Assembly: GCA_937941455.1 (NCBI GenBank)
Contig: CALDHM010000011.1
Location: forward strand, 42,216 to 106,215
Source: an uncultured Pirellulaceae bacterium
GTDB lineage: Bacteria > Planctomycetota > Planctomycetia > Pirellulales > Pirellulaceae
DNA: 64,000 nt
Reading direction: 5' to 3'
The position numbers were made by a program, and so were the translations under genes. The notes beneath the pieces were generated by a model. The model was not told the DNA's origin. It was given only the letters and a program-made list of their open reading frames with translations, and did not search any database. Of the stretch, positions 26,604 through 35,527 are shown in pieces (position 1 is the stretch's first letter; each line of letters begins with the position of its first letter).

Positions 26604-27521
26604 TCAAGCTGTTTTGCGGTGCCCCACATCGACAGCGCATCGATTCATGATTTGCCGCACGAGTTCTCCGTTCAGACGATGTCCGCTGCGAAAGGCCGTA
26701 AATTTGCCCACCAGATCGCAGCCGGCCAAGGCGAAGTCACCAACCATGTCCAGCAATTTGTGGCGAGCACATTCATCCTGAAAACGCAAATGGTTATTGA
26801 TCGGACCCTGCTCCGCGAACACGAGAATATCGTTGTAATTGACGCGGCGCCCGAGACCCTGGTGACGCAGCGACTCGGCTTCGGCGCGAGTCACGAAGGT
26901 TCGCGCCGGTGCGATCTCGCGAGTGAAGTCGACAGCGTCCAGTCGAGCCGAGAAGACCTGTTCGCCGATCGCCGGTTCGTCGGGATAATTCAAGCGATAG
27001 ATCAATTCGCAAGTTCCCTGCGGATTCGGCTCGGCGCGTACCCAAGAATCGCCGTCGCCGACCTGGTAGACTTGATTGATCACGAATCGCGAGCGGACTT
27101 GCGTTTGGCGTACAACCCCAGCTTGCTGCAGCATCTGGACGAACGGCAAGCTGGAGCCATCGAAACCTGGCATTTCTGCCCTATCGACCCAAATCTGGCA
27201 GTTATCGATCTGCAGACCTGCGAGGGCGGCGAGGATATGTTCGACCATGTCGACCGCGGTGCCGTTTCTCGACAAGGTCGTCCGCCGTGGGCCATGCGCT
27301 AGGTGGTCGATGGTGGCAGGAATGACAGGCATTCCGGGTAAATCGCGGCGAATGAAGGCGATGCCGTGACCACAGGGTGCCGGCCGAAATTCTACCGTGA
27401 CGTCCAAGCCACTCCAGAATCCGTAGCCAGATATGGTCGTGCGACGAGAAATCGTCTGTTGATAACGCGGCGTCTTCAAGGGTCCAAGTCCTTTATGCTG
27501 CAATCCTAGTAGGCAGGGCAT
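26604..27521 (-). CDS. lpxC: UDP-3-O-acyl-N-acetylglucosamine deacetylase
   Basis: A 305-residue zinc enzyme that carries out the first committed step of lipid A synthesis. Zinc ligands are visible in VEHILAAL and ARHKLLDMVGD; the catalytic base histidine is in SGHRLN near the C-terminus. The N-terminal TISRRTTISGYGFWSGLDV is the family start. ATG 27521 follows the ompH stop codon by one base, which implies translational coupling. In many planctomycetes and other bacteria lpxC is fused to fabZ; here it is not. No lpxD or fabZ lies in this operon. Confidence 0.95.
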   Translation of the reverse strand: MPCLLGLQHKGLGPLKTPRYQQTISRRTTISGYGFWSGLDVTVEFRPAPCGHGIAFIRRDLPGMPVIPATIDHLAHGPRRTTLSRNGTAVDMVEHILAALAGLQIDNCQIWVDRAEMPGFDGSSLPFVQMLQQAGVVRQTQVRSRFVINQVYQVGDGDSWVRAEPNPQGTCELIYRLNYPDEPAIGEQVFSARLDAVDFTREIAPARTFVTRAEAESLRHQGLGRRVNYNDILVFAEQGPINNHLRFQDECARHKLLDMVGDFALAGCDLVGKFTAFRSGHRLNGELVRQIMNRCAVDVGHRKTA

Positions 27522-27522
27522 C

Positions 27523-28107
27523 TTATTTGCCGCCAACCCCTTGTTTGGTTTCTTTCATTATTTGCACGATCGCGTTGGTGATGTCGCGATCGGGACGATG
27601 ATAGACGACCGCCCCGTTGACCTGGTGCATGATCGACTCGGGATCATCCAAGGACATTTGCCCACCGGCGTACCGCATGACGAGCCGGATGTTATTTTTC
27701 GTGCAGTAGGCCTCGATGTATTTGCAAACTTCTTGGTAGGTCTCGAAGTGAATGCGCGCCTCTTCGGTAGTTAGTTGCCGGACCTTCGCTCGCGCGTCGA
27801 CCATCAAATTGGTGTCTTGCGTCCGCAAGTCCTTTTCGGCTTGGAGAAATTCCGCACTGTCAGGCGCGTACATCGCGCTGACTTGTTCCAAGCGGGCTTG
27901 GAGTCGTTGTTGTTCTTGAGCGACCTGCTGCTTCAGCGCGGCGGCCTCTTGGCGGAGCCGTTCGAGTTGCGCTTGAAACGCGGCATGATTCTCAAAAACG
28001 ACTCCCATGTCGATGATCGCGACACTCGTCTGAGCGGTCGCCAATTGCGGGAGAGAGGCGCACCAAACCGCCCCAACAACAATTGCCATCCATAGCCTTT
28101 TGTTCAC
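27523..28107 (-). CDS. OmpH/Skp-type periplasmic chaperone
   Basis: A 194-residue exported protein with signal MNKRLWMAIVVGAVWCASLPQLATA. A short strand (SVAIIDMGVVFENHAAF) and a long coiled-coil part (LERLRQEAAALKQQVAQEQQ...) follow, the layout of Skp, which holds outer-membrane proteins in the periplasm. It heads the operon ompH-lpxC-lpxA-oxidoreductase, the same neighbourhood that Skp genes have in many Gram-negative bacteria. bamA and lpxD, often adjacent, are absent here. The C-terminal part (SLDDPESIMHQVNGAVVYH) is longer than in E. coli Skp. Confidence 0.88.
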   Translation of the reverse strand: MNKRLWMAIVVGAVWCASLPQLATAQTSVAIIDMGVVFENHAAFQAQLERLRQEAAALKQQVAQEQQRLQARLEQVSAMYAPDSAEFLQAEKDLRTQDTNLMVDARAKVRQLTTEEARIHFETYQEVCKYIEAYCTKNNIRLVMRYAGGQMSLDDPESIMHQVNGAVVYHRPDRDITNAIVQIMKETKQGVGGK

Positions 28108-28213
28108 GTCAGCACTCCTTGCTGGATTTTTTCAGATTGTTGGTTGTAAACCGAATGAATTGTGCCGAGAAATTGAAATTTCGTAAAGAGCGATTTCCCA
28201 AAAACTAAAAAAC

Positions 28214-29674
28214 TTATGCCGTACTCGTAAATGTCTCGCGCAGTTCGTCGGCCAAGTCCTGATAGCGAGTGTAAAAACCTCGCGCGACGATCCCTAAATA
28301 AACGTTCAAAGCGATCGAAAAGGCCAACAAGAAGAACAAAAACAAAATCTGCCTCCGCAAATTTTCTGACACCGTCACGGAGTCATCAGCCGAGGCCTTG
28401 CTGGCCTTTTGGCCTTGAATTTCTGCGGTAAGCGGTCCGCCCGTCGTCGGACTCCCCTGCCCGACTTCCCGGGTCGGCGGATTGAGGTTGAGGACCCGTC
28501 GGAGGCTTTGCTCGATCTTGGTATCGAGAATATCATCGCTCCAAGTCGAAACAGGATAGGTCTGCGGATAAACCGGATGCGGCAAGGCGGCGACTGTTCC
28601 CGGATAGGCCGCCATCTGCGGGGGATATCCTGCAGCGGTTTGCTGGGGGCTCGGCAGGTAGCCCAGTTGATTCGGTGCGGACACCGGATTCCAAGGCGGT
28701 ACTGCCAGATTCGGTGCGGCATATTGCGTTCGATAAATGTCGTCGTTGCGCGTCAAGGCGGGAGTGTTCCAGCCGGCCTGACGTGGATCTGAGATCGGCG
28801 AAAGATTTCGCGTCGCGGGATTGTGACTTTGATCATTCCGCGCCGGCGGCACGCTGAAGCCTCCGTTGTTTCCACCCTGGTTACCAATGGGGGAATTGAG
28901 TTGATTGTCACGAGGGTCCTTCAGAAGTGGTCCCGTTGATGGAACCGTCGGGGTATTCAACTCCGAACGACGCGGATCGTTCTGCCAAGTGTTGGCTGGG
29001 TTATTGAAGTTCTGCTCCAGCCCTTGGTTTCCGACTCCCTGATTTCCCGAAAAACCAGAATTGCCCGAAAAACTGGGTTCCGCGGTTCGATTTCCCAAGT
29101 TCGCTGGGGGAAACGTCGGGGTGTTGACAGAGGGGACGCCGAAATTCGACAGACCGGCCCCGGCAGAATTGGGAGCGGTGTTCGCAAAACCTGGTTGGTC
29201 GTTGTTCGTCGGTGGAAAAGAAAGCGGATTGGGATTGAACGGAGCCGTGGTCGACGATGTACCGCCGAAATTGTTGGAATTGACCGTGGGATTGGACTGC
29301 GGATTCAATTGTTGGCCAGACCAATCCGGACGTCGTCGTGGCTCGCGGCGTGCCAGCACGTCCTCCAAATCTTGGACGAAGCGATCCACCAGCAGATCGA
29401 CTTGCCGAGCCACTTCGGCATCGTAATTGGGATCGTTCGAGTTCCGCGATGCATCGAAGGACATCAGAATCGAGCGGTTGATTTTGACCGGAGTTTTCAA
29501 GTCAAAATTGATACCCGGTCGATTCCGCGATGAGCCCCCTTCCTTCGACAGCAGCACCAACAATTCACTGGGGGTGAAGTTCAAACGAAATTCGTCCATG
29601 ACGCGTTCTTGACCGATGCTGACCGCTGCACCCATCAGCCAGCACAACGCCCACAAAAAGATTTGTTTTCGCAT
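28214..29674 (-). CDS. Asn/Pro/Gly-rich membrane-anchored protein of unknown function
   Basis: A 486-residue protein I do not recognise. An N-terminal signal (MRKQIFLWALCWLMGAAVSIG) is followed by a small charged domain (EFRLNFTPSELLVLLS), a long low-complexity middle rich in Asn, Pro, Gly and Gln (about 120-390), and a C-terminal helix (ILFLFFLLAFSIALNVYLGI) that should anchor it in the inner membrane with a short cytoplasmic tail. The middle part is probably disordered and may span or contact the cell wall. It lies upstream of the ompH operon in the same direction. ATG 29674 is chosen because the signal begins there; upstream codons are not signal-like. Confidence 0.65.
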   Translation of the reverse strand: MRKQIFLWALCWLMGAAVSIGQERVMDEFRLNFTPSELLVLLSKEGGSSRNRPGINFDLKTPVKINRSILMSFDASRNSNDPNYDAEVARQVDLLVDRFVQDLEDVLARREPRRRPDWSGQQLNPQSNPTVNSNNFGGTSSTTAPFNPNPLSFPPTNNDQPGFANTAPNSAGAGLSNFGVPSVNTPTFPPANLGNRTAEPSFSGNSGFSGNQGVGNQGLEQNFNNPANTWQNDPRRSELNTPTVPSTGPLLKDPRDNQLNSPIGNQGGNNGGFSVPPARNDQSHNPATRNLSPISDPRQAGWNTPALTRNDDIYRTQYAAPNLAVPPWNPVSAPNQLGYLPSPQQTAAGYPPQMAAYPGTVAALPHPVYPQTYPVSTWSDDILDTKIEQSLRRVLNLNPPTREVGQGSPTTGGPLTAEIQGQKASKASADDSVTVSENLRRQILFLFFLLAFSIALNVYLGIVARGFYTRYQDLADELRETFTSTA

Positions 29675-29817
29675 GTTTGAATTGACCCGTGATGTCGGGA
29701 TATCAGCCACGCTTCCTCGTCGATGGCTTCGCTAATCCGGTAATTTACTGGATGTGGCGGAAAATGGGAAAGAGAGAAAACGGAATTTGCTGGCATTTGA
29801 GTGACAGCGGGCGTCTG

Positions 29818-30483
29818 TCACTCGGACTGCGCACACGAGTGGGAGTCCGACGGCACGCCGATGTGAAGAATCGTGATGTTTCCCACAGGCGGCATCCCGG
29901 CCAGTCTGGCGAACGCCGGTTTCCACGCAACCATGGTCAATGTCTCGTCGGCTTGAAAACATTCGCCTGCGATCACCCCTGAATCGGCAGCCAAGCCGCT
30001 CGGTAAATCGATGGCAACTCGCCGACAGACTTGACGATTCCCCCATTGAATCGCCGCAGCGTACAACCCCCGCGGGCTCCCCTGGCTCCCCGTCCCCAGC
30101 AAGGCATCGACGATCAAATCGTGCGGATCGGCCTCGTGATCGTTGAATTCGTCGGCTTCGCGAATGACTGCCCAAGGAATTTCCAGTCGCGTGGCGATCC
30201 GAAAATTGACGGCGGCATCCGGGCTGAGCCGGTCGACGTCATCGAGCAGCAGAATCTGGCAACGGACATTTGCAACTTTTAGATGCCGCGCGATCACCAG
30301 ACCATCGCCGCCATTGTTGCCGCGGCCGCAAAGGATCCACACGCGGCGGGGCTGCCTGGTTGCGATCCGCTCGGCACAGCCGCGCCCGGCGTTCTCCATC
30401 AGCACTAAGGAGGGAATCCCAAGTTGCTCGGTGGCGAAACGATCGAATCGCCGCAACTCGTCGCAGGTCATGATGCGAGTCAC
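29818..30483 (-). CDS. nnrE: NAD(P)H-hydrate epimerase
   Basis: A 221-residue YjeF N-terminal-domain protein that interconverts the R and S forms of damaged NAD(P)H hydrate so that the dehydratase can repair it. Landmarks are LVLMENAGRGCAE, the CGRGNNGGDGLVIARHL motif and VDALLGTGSQG. The dehydratase domain often fused to it is absent. GTG 30483 overlaps the stop of the DUF1570-type gene by four bases; an ATG four codons later is an alternative start. Confidence 0.9.
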   Translation of the reverse strand: MTRIMTCDELRRFDRFATEQLGIPSLVLMENAGRGCAERIATRQPRRVWILCGRGNNGGDGLVIARHLKVANVRCQILLLDDVDRLSPDAAVNFRIATRLEIPWAVIREADEFNDHEADPHDLIVDALLGTGSQGSPRGLYAAAIQWGNRQVCRRVAIDLPSGLAADSGVIAGECFQADETLTMVAWKPAFARLAGMPPVGNITILHIGVPSDSHSCAQSE

Positions 30484-31649
30484 TGTACCGTCCGCATGTA
30501 AGCCAAAAATTCAGTTTCCAATTTGTCGAGGCCCATCGGAAAAAATCGCTGGAATTCGGCGAGTCGCGTTTCGGCAGAGTCCTCGATCAGCGGTTCTTTT
30601 TCGCTCAAAAACTTAAGGTAGTCGACATACCTGGCCGCATGCTTGTTGAGCAGAAAATAATTGAATGCCCATGCTTCGGCATAACGATCGAGCAATTGCT
30701 CGGGATCCTGGAAAACTTGGTCGGTCGTCAGCATTTCCGCAAAGTAGTCGGCGGCACGTTGCCCCTTGGCCAGATTCTGCCGGAACGTCGCGAGGCGAAG
30801 ATAGTTCACTTGCCCAATGGCTCGCCAACCAGCGTTCGAAGAGAGATCGGGGGGCTCGAAGTACATCGCCAGTCCCTCGCTGACCCATAGCGGCGTGGCG
30901 GCCAGTCGGCGCTGCATCCCCAAATTGCACATCAGTTGATGCGTCCCTTCATGGACGATCGTCATGATCATGGCTTGAGCGTTCGGACTCGACAGAATTT
31001 CCAAGATTTGCCGATCGCTGTTGACGGCTTGCCCTGCTGGGCCCAATTCCGACGTCAAATCGTACATCACGACCTGGTTGGTCATGATGTTGTAGTAGGC
31101 CACCATCGACCGCGGCGGTTCGATTCCAATATCCCGCTTCACGAACTCCGCATATTCGGCGAAATTTCGGAAGATGATCGTCACCAGCGGTTCTGATGGT
31201 TCGTCGAATTTCCATTTCCGTTTGGTCTTCCAATGGTTGGAAAAACCCCGCAGCAACCGCTCGTACAGGCCGCCGATATATTTTGCGTAGACTCGCTCGG
31301 TGTTGTAGGCGATCACGAAATGGTCCGTCGTTTCCGTACGAAACCCGCTCGGCAAGGTGCCCAAGACGCGCTCCGCCATTTCTTTTTTGCTCAAGGATTG
31401 TGGCCGGGAATCGCCATCGACCCGCGAGAGGATCGCGTCAGGTTCCACCAGCCAGAGTTTGCCGGCGACGTCCAAAAACAAAATCCCGTTGTCCTGAGCC
31501 GTGACCAAAATTTCGCCGATCAACTTCAATTCCCGATCTTCGTGGCGAATCATGACTTCGTCGGCCAGCGTTGCACGCCAGCCAAGACTCAACGCCGCAA
31601 GGACTACCACGCTTGTCCCAAAGCAAAAGCAAGTGCGGGTTAAAGACAT
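30480..31649 (-). CDS. Secreted DUF1570-type putative zinc peptidase
   Basis: A 389-residue exported protein with an N-terminal signal (CFGTSVVVLAALSLGWRATLA). A small beta domain (EDRELKLIGEILVT) is followed by a gluzincin-like core: VHEGTHQLMCN gives the HExxH pair and WVSEGLAMYFE, about 25 residues later, supplies the third ligand glutamate. This arrangement is typical of the DUF1570 family, abundant in planctomycetes. Its substrate is unknown. nnrE overlaps its stop codon. The start is uncertain: ATG 31649 gives a clean signal peptide, while an in-frame start 30 codons upstream is also open. Confidence 0.75.
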   Translation of the reverse strand: MSLTRTCFCFGTSVVVLAALSLGWRATLADEVMIRHEDRELKLIGEILVTAQDNGILFLDVAGKLWLVEPDAILSRVDGDSRPQSLSKKEMAERVLGTLPSGFRTETTDHFVIAYNTERVYAKYIGGLYERLLRGFSNHWKTKRKWKFDEPSEPLVTIIFRNFAEYAEFVKRDIGIEPPRSMVAYYNIMTNQVVMYDLTSELGPAGQAVNSDRQILEILSSPNAQAMIMTIVHEGTHQLMCNLGMQRRLAATPLWVSEGLAMYFEPPDLSSNAGWRAIGQVNYLRLATFRQNLAKGQRAADYFAEMLTTDQVFQDPEQLLDRYAEAWAFNYFLLNKHAARYVDYLKFLSEKEPLIEDSAETRLAEFQRFFPMGLDKLETEFLAYMRTVQ

Positions 31650-31874
31650 CACGATGACGCGGCCCGCATCGTTCGCGCACCTTCGCACCGCGGACTTGAG
31701 TCCTGTTCCGGGCCGTTGCCGATCCACCGATCGAGTCATGAGGTGCTCCCGTCAGAAGATTCATCGATTGCGAAGTTATACGCTGGTTCAATTCTACGCT
31801 ACGCGACGATGGGTGCCAGGGATCGTTTCGCAGGCAGAGTCGATGCGCAGAGATGCCTTGCACGAAACTAACTT

Positions 31875-33506
31875 CTATTCACCGCCTGTCCACGGTACGA
31901 CCACGGTCCGACGAGGGCCGCCAATCGGGATGATCATGGCGAGCGTGCCCCCCGTCACGGTCGCGACGAACAACAAGGTTAACAGCGTCACGGCAGCCGC
32001 TTTGTCATCGACTCCAGCATGCAGGAATCCGAGAGTCAACCGCGGCAGCGTGTCGACTCCGGCGATCTGAACCATCTGCGCGGCTGATAGTTCCCCGAAG
32101 ATCACGACGATCGCCAGCCCCCAGATACCCAGCAAGACGCGCCACGATATCGGTAGGCCGATCAGCAGAAAGCGTTGCCAAAATCCTGCTCCTTCCAGCA
32201 CGGCCAGTTCGAAGCTCGACCTGGGCTGGCTGCGAAATACGTGAAAAACGATCAGTGCGATCATCGGCCACGCAAACAACGAGGACGCCAATACGGGAGG
32301 CAATATCGTCCGGTCGAATGCGATTGTCCACCAGGGGTGATGACTTGCCGCGCCCAACTTGAAAACAAGCGCACCGATCAGCGGACCCGGGAGGGCGAGT
32401 AAAAGCGTGATCAATCCGAGCAGAACGACGCGACCCGCACGGGATTCCTTTGCCCAAAACGCGAGGACCGCTGCGGTGGCCAGCACGAAGGTCGCACCGA
32501 CGACCGCAATCCCCAACGACCAACTGAATTCCCATTGATAATCGCGCAGGCAGCGAAACAGCAAAGGCAGCACGTTGCTCGGATCCAGCGTCTGCCGCGG
32601 AACTCCGTCGACACGCTGCACCGTCATGCTGGCCCGGATCAGCAAGTTGGCCAGGGGCAGGGCAAAAATCACCAGGCCGATGATCAAGCCCACTGCGCCC
32701 GACAGGGCACCACCTCGATCGCGAACGGCGTTGCACCCGCGGCGCGACAAATTCCATTCGATCTCCAAACTGCGGCGAGCCAGCGCCACAATCAAAAGAG
32801 CCGTCCAGCCGATAGCGAAGATCTGAAACCAGACGTCGAGTTGCTGGGCCTTCGTTCCCCAAGGAACGATCAAGTCCATCCCCTGCCCCATGGCATAGCC
32901 CAGGTAGATATACTCGGCCAGCGTGCCGATTTGATAGATGTCGGTAGCGGCAATCTCGCGCGCGCACACGATCACGATCCAGATCAGCCCGAGGGCTGCG
33001 AAGGGCAAGAGACGGCGAAAGGTGATCCGCCAAAACACGCTGGCCGCCGGGGCATCAAGCAAACCATGGTCCTCGTACACGCCCCGGCCCATCGCGAGTC
33101 CCCCCAGCATGATCAACGCCACTTGTGGCGCCCCCGCTGCGGCATGAATCCATATCGCGGCCAGCCAGCGATTGATCGACAGCATCAGCGGGCTACCATA
33201 CCAGGTTGTAAACCACCCCAATTTTCCGAACACGCTGTCCCATGCGCCGACATGCAGATGTAACGGCATCGCAGCGGCCACACCCAGCCCGACCAACCAC
33301 CACCCGCGCCGCGGCGACAAGGCGATTAACCGAACCAGAAAAACAGCCAGAAAAACGGCCAAAATTCCCGCGCTTAGTCCCAGTCCCAACGTGTTGGCGA
33401 GCACATGGGCAGATAAAGGACTGGTGTACCAACTCCAATAAATCAGCGCAGCAAGCGTCGCGAAAATCAGGCTCCCGATCTTCGTCCAGGTCGCTACGCG
33501 ATCCAT
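31875..33506 (-). CDS. Fbp-type ABC transporter permease, duplicated membrane unit
   Basis: A 543-residue polytopic membrane protein with about twelve helices in two halves, the layout of FbpB/ThiP-like permeases for iron or thiamine-type cargo. EAA-loop-like segments are seen as LLDAPAASVFWRITFRRLLP in the first half and LEGAGFWQRFLLIGLPISWR in the second. It stands alone: no ATPase or binding protein gene is next to it. Cargo cannot be inferred. Confidence 0.8.
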   Translation of the reverse strand: MDRVATWTKIGSLIFATLAALIYWSWYTSPLSAHVLANTLGLGLSAGILAVFLAVFLVRLIALSPRRGWWLVGLGVAAAMPLHLHVGAWDSVFGKLGWFTTWYGSPLMLSINRWLAAIWIHAAAGAPQVALIMLGGLAMGRGVYEDHGLLDAPAASVFWRITFRRLLPFAALGLIWIVIVCAREIAATDIYQIGTLAEYIYLGYAMGQGMDLIVPWGTKAQQLDVWFQIFAIGWTALLIVALARRSLEIEWNLSRRGCNAVRDRGGALSGAVGLIIGLVIFALPLANLLIRASMTVQRVDGVPRQTLDPSNVLPLLFRCLRDYQWEFSWSLGIAVVGATFVLATAAVLAFWAKESRAGRVVLLGLITLLLALPGPLIGALVFKLGAASHHPWWTIAFDRTILPPVLASSLFAWPMIALIVFHVFRSQPRSSFELAVLEGAGFWQRFLLIGLPISWRVLLGIWGLAIVVIFGELSAAQMVQIAGVDTLPRLTLGFLHAGVDDKAAAVTLLTLLFVATVTGGTLAMIIPIGGPRRTVVVPWTGGE

Positions 33507-33811
33507 TCGATTCCGCTGCTCCCAATTTGCCGAGACATTATTCAGTTCATCGAAAGTTCGGGGACATATTGTTTCGCCGTTGCTCCAGCGCTACCCAATG
33601 AAAACTGGCGGCCACGAACTTTACAATCGCGAAGCAATGAATTTCTCATCGTCGCGACGGTGAACAACGCAAGTTGTCAACGGCCTTTTCCATCGGGTCG
33701 TAGGACGCTGTTAAACGCTGAGCGAACATCACTCGTTGATTGTGCGGCCAATGCCCAAGGATCTCGACTTTCGACACGGCGACACTGTGACTGTGGGATC
33801 TCTCCAGCGAC
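33507..33811. other. Intergenic stretch without recognisable features
   Basis: About 305 bases between the end of the secreted-protein gene and the start of the permease gene, both on the minus strand. It should hold the permease promoter. I see no gene, hairpin or repeat worth naming. Confidence 0.35.
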
Positions 33812-34627
33812 CTATTTGCCCCCTAAACTCAGATCGACCTCGACATCGATCGGAACGACAACGTTGCGAGTCGTGCTGAAAAATCTAATTTCGGCCGTCA
33901 GCGATGTCGGCTTGCCAGCCACGCCGAAGCCACGCGAGTAAGTCATTTGATCGCCGAAGCCGAACGCTGAGGAACCACCTGGCGAAGTTTCGATTTCTTT
34001 TCCGTTGTCGTCGAGGAACTTGATGGATGAAATCGCATCCAGCGGTTGAGTCGATTCGAACGTGACGTTGGTCACGGATTCGCCGAAGTCGTAGCTTTCG
34101 ACGCTTGCGATCTTCGCGGCGACGGGGCCCAGTTGAACGGTCTCACCTTGGGCGACTTTGAACGCCACCTTGGCGACCTTTTCATCGTCACCCACTTTCA
34201 GCACTATCTTTCCGGCGACTTTCAGGCTCGTTGTTCCTTTGGGGGGCAACTCGGTGGCGGAAATGGGGACGATTACCCGCTGGCCGTTGTCGCTGACGTT
34301 CGACATGAAGCTGAGACGCGAAAAGCGGTTCTCGTTCTCGAGCGGTTTGCCGCCAGCCAAGAGTTGTACTTCGGTTTTTTCGTTACCTTCGTCGACCACT
34401 GCCAGGAAGAAAGATTTGCGGTCCTCCACCATGATCGACACATCGACGCCGGCCGATCGGCCCAGGACGTACGATCCGCCGTATTCACTCTCCGGATCTG
34501 GTAAGGCCACGTTGAGCGCAACAATCCGCACGGCCGCGCCGGTTTGAGACAAAGCCACGGAGCTGTAAAAAAATCCCGCGGCCAACCCAATTGAAATCGC
34601 TAACGATCGCCAGATTGTCTTGCTCAT
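33812..34627 (-). CDS. Secreted beta-rich protein of unknown function
   Basis: A 271-residue protein with signal peptide (MSKTIWRSLAISIGLAAGFFYSSVALS). The mature part alternates short strands and charged turns (for example SLKVAGKIVLKVGDDEKVAKVAFKV), as in a beta-sandwich, with no cysteines and no catalytic motif. It resembles exported planctomycete proteins of unknown role. ATG 34627 is the first codon of the signal; the longer open frame would run back over the start of rdgB and is rejected. The gene is divergent from rdgB with about 126 bases between starts. Confidence 0.65.
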   Translation of the reverse strand: MSKTIWRSLAISIGLAAGFFYSSVALSQTGAAVRIVALNVALPDPESEYGGSYVLGRSAGVDVSIMVEDRKSFFLAVVDEGNEKTEVQLLAGGKPLENENRFSRLSFMSNVSDNGQRVIVPISATELPPKGTTSLKVAGKIVLKVGDDEKVAKVAFKVAQGETVQLGPVAAKIASVESYDFGESVTNVTFESTQPLDAISSIKFLDDNGKEIETSPGGSSAFGFGDQMTYSRGFGVAGKPTSLTAEIRFFSTTRNVVVPIDVEVDLSLGGK

Positions 34628-34753
34628 GTGTGTTTTCTCGAAATTAGGCGTTGCCGCAAAATATCTCTTGTTGCCCAATTCTAAAGGGGCGCCACACCAA
34701 CTAAAACTAGAGCGGAATCTCCAATGCCAATTTTGGCCTGCCCATCGACAACC

Positions 34754-35401
34754 ATGAGTAACAAGTTTCCGATTGTTTTTGGTTCCCGCAACGCCAAGAA
34801 GGCTCGCGAGATGAACGACTTGTTCGGCCCGAGCGAAATCGCGCTGACAGGATTGCATGAGTTTCCCCAGCTCGGGGATGTTGCCGAAACCGGTTCAACG
34901 TTTGCCGAAAACGCGCGGCTCAAGGCGATCGGTTACGCCGCCCAAATCGGCTGCTGGGTACTGGCCGAGGACAGCGGGCTAAGTGTCGCGGCGCTCGGAG
35001 GGGAGCCGGGCGTATGGTCGGCCCGCTACGCGGGGGAGCCTGCCGCCGATGAGCGGAACAATCAAAAACTGCTGGCGACACTCCGCGGAGTACCGGCCGC
35101 ACAGCGGACCGCTTGGTATACCTGTTCGATGGCCCTGGCCGATCCGCAAGGCCAGGTGTGGATCACGTCCGAAGGGCGATGCTACGGTCGCATTGTCGAG
35201 GAGTATCGGGGAGGCCAAGGCTTCGGGTACGATCCTCTGTTCGAGGTCGTCGAGTACCATCAGACGTTCGGCGAATTAGGGTTGGCTGTCAAGTCGCTGA
35301 TCAGCCACCGAGCTCGGGCGGCGCGGCAGTTTTTGCGAGAGTTCGCGCGGCGCCGCGAGGAATTGGAGTCGGCTCGGCGAACAACGAAGAGCGTATCCTA
35401 A
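34754..35401 (+). CDS. rdgB: XTP/dITP pyrophosphatase (RdgB/HAM1)
   Basis: A 215-residue enzyme that removes non-canonical purine triphosphates (XTP, dITP) before they enter DNA. Conserved segments are VFGSRNAKKAREM, GSTFAENARLKA, LAEDSGLSVAALGGEPGVWSARYAG and the GGQGFGYDPLF motif with SHRARA near the end. I use ATG 34754; another ATG 10 codons upstream is possible. The stop codon (TAA 35399-35401) lies inside a family A repeat. Confidence 0.93.
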   Translation: MSNKFPIVFGSRNAKKAREMNDLFGPSEIALTGLHEFPQLGDVAETGSTFAENARLKAIGYAAQIGCWVLAEDSGLSVAALGGEPGVWSARYAGEPAADERNNQKLLATLRGVPAAQRTAWYTCSMALADPQGQVWITSEGRCYGRIVEEYRGGQGFGYDPLFEVVEYHQTFGELGLAVKSLISHRARAARQFLREFARRREELESARRTTKSVS

Positions 35402-35466
35402 AAACCAAAACCGAGAACAACCGTAGCCCGCAGCGTAAGCGAGGACTGGTTTTGGGAGAGATTCCA
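35393..35466. repeat. Family A palindromic repeat at the rdgB 3' end
   Basis: CCAAAACC (35405-35412) pairs perfectly with GGTTTTGG (35448-35455) around CCGTAGCCCGCAGCGTAAGC. The left arm contains the rdgB stop codon, so the hairpin lies at the mRNA end, between the convergent rdgB and holB genes, and could act as a transcript end or 3' stabiliser. Confidence 0.65.
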
Positions 35467-35527
35467 AGTCGGAACCTTCGCGGCGCTGACGCGTTCCCCC
35501 GCGTGGGAATCGGCGAGACCGTTCGGC

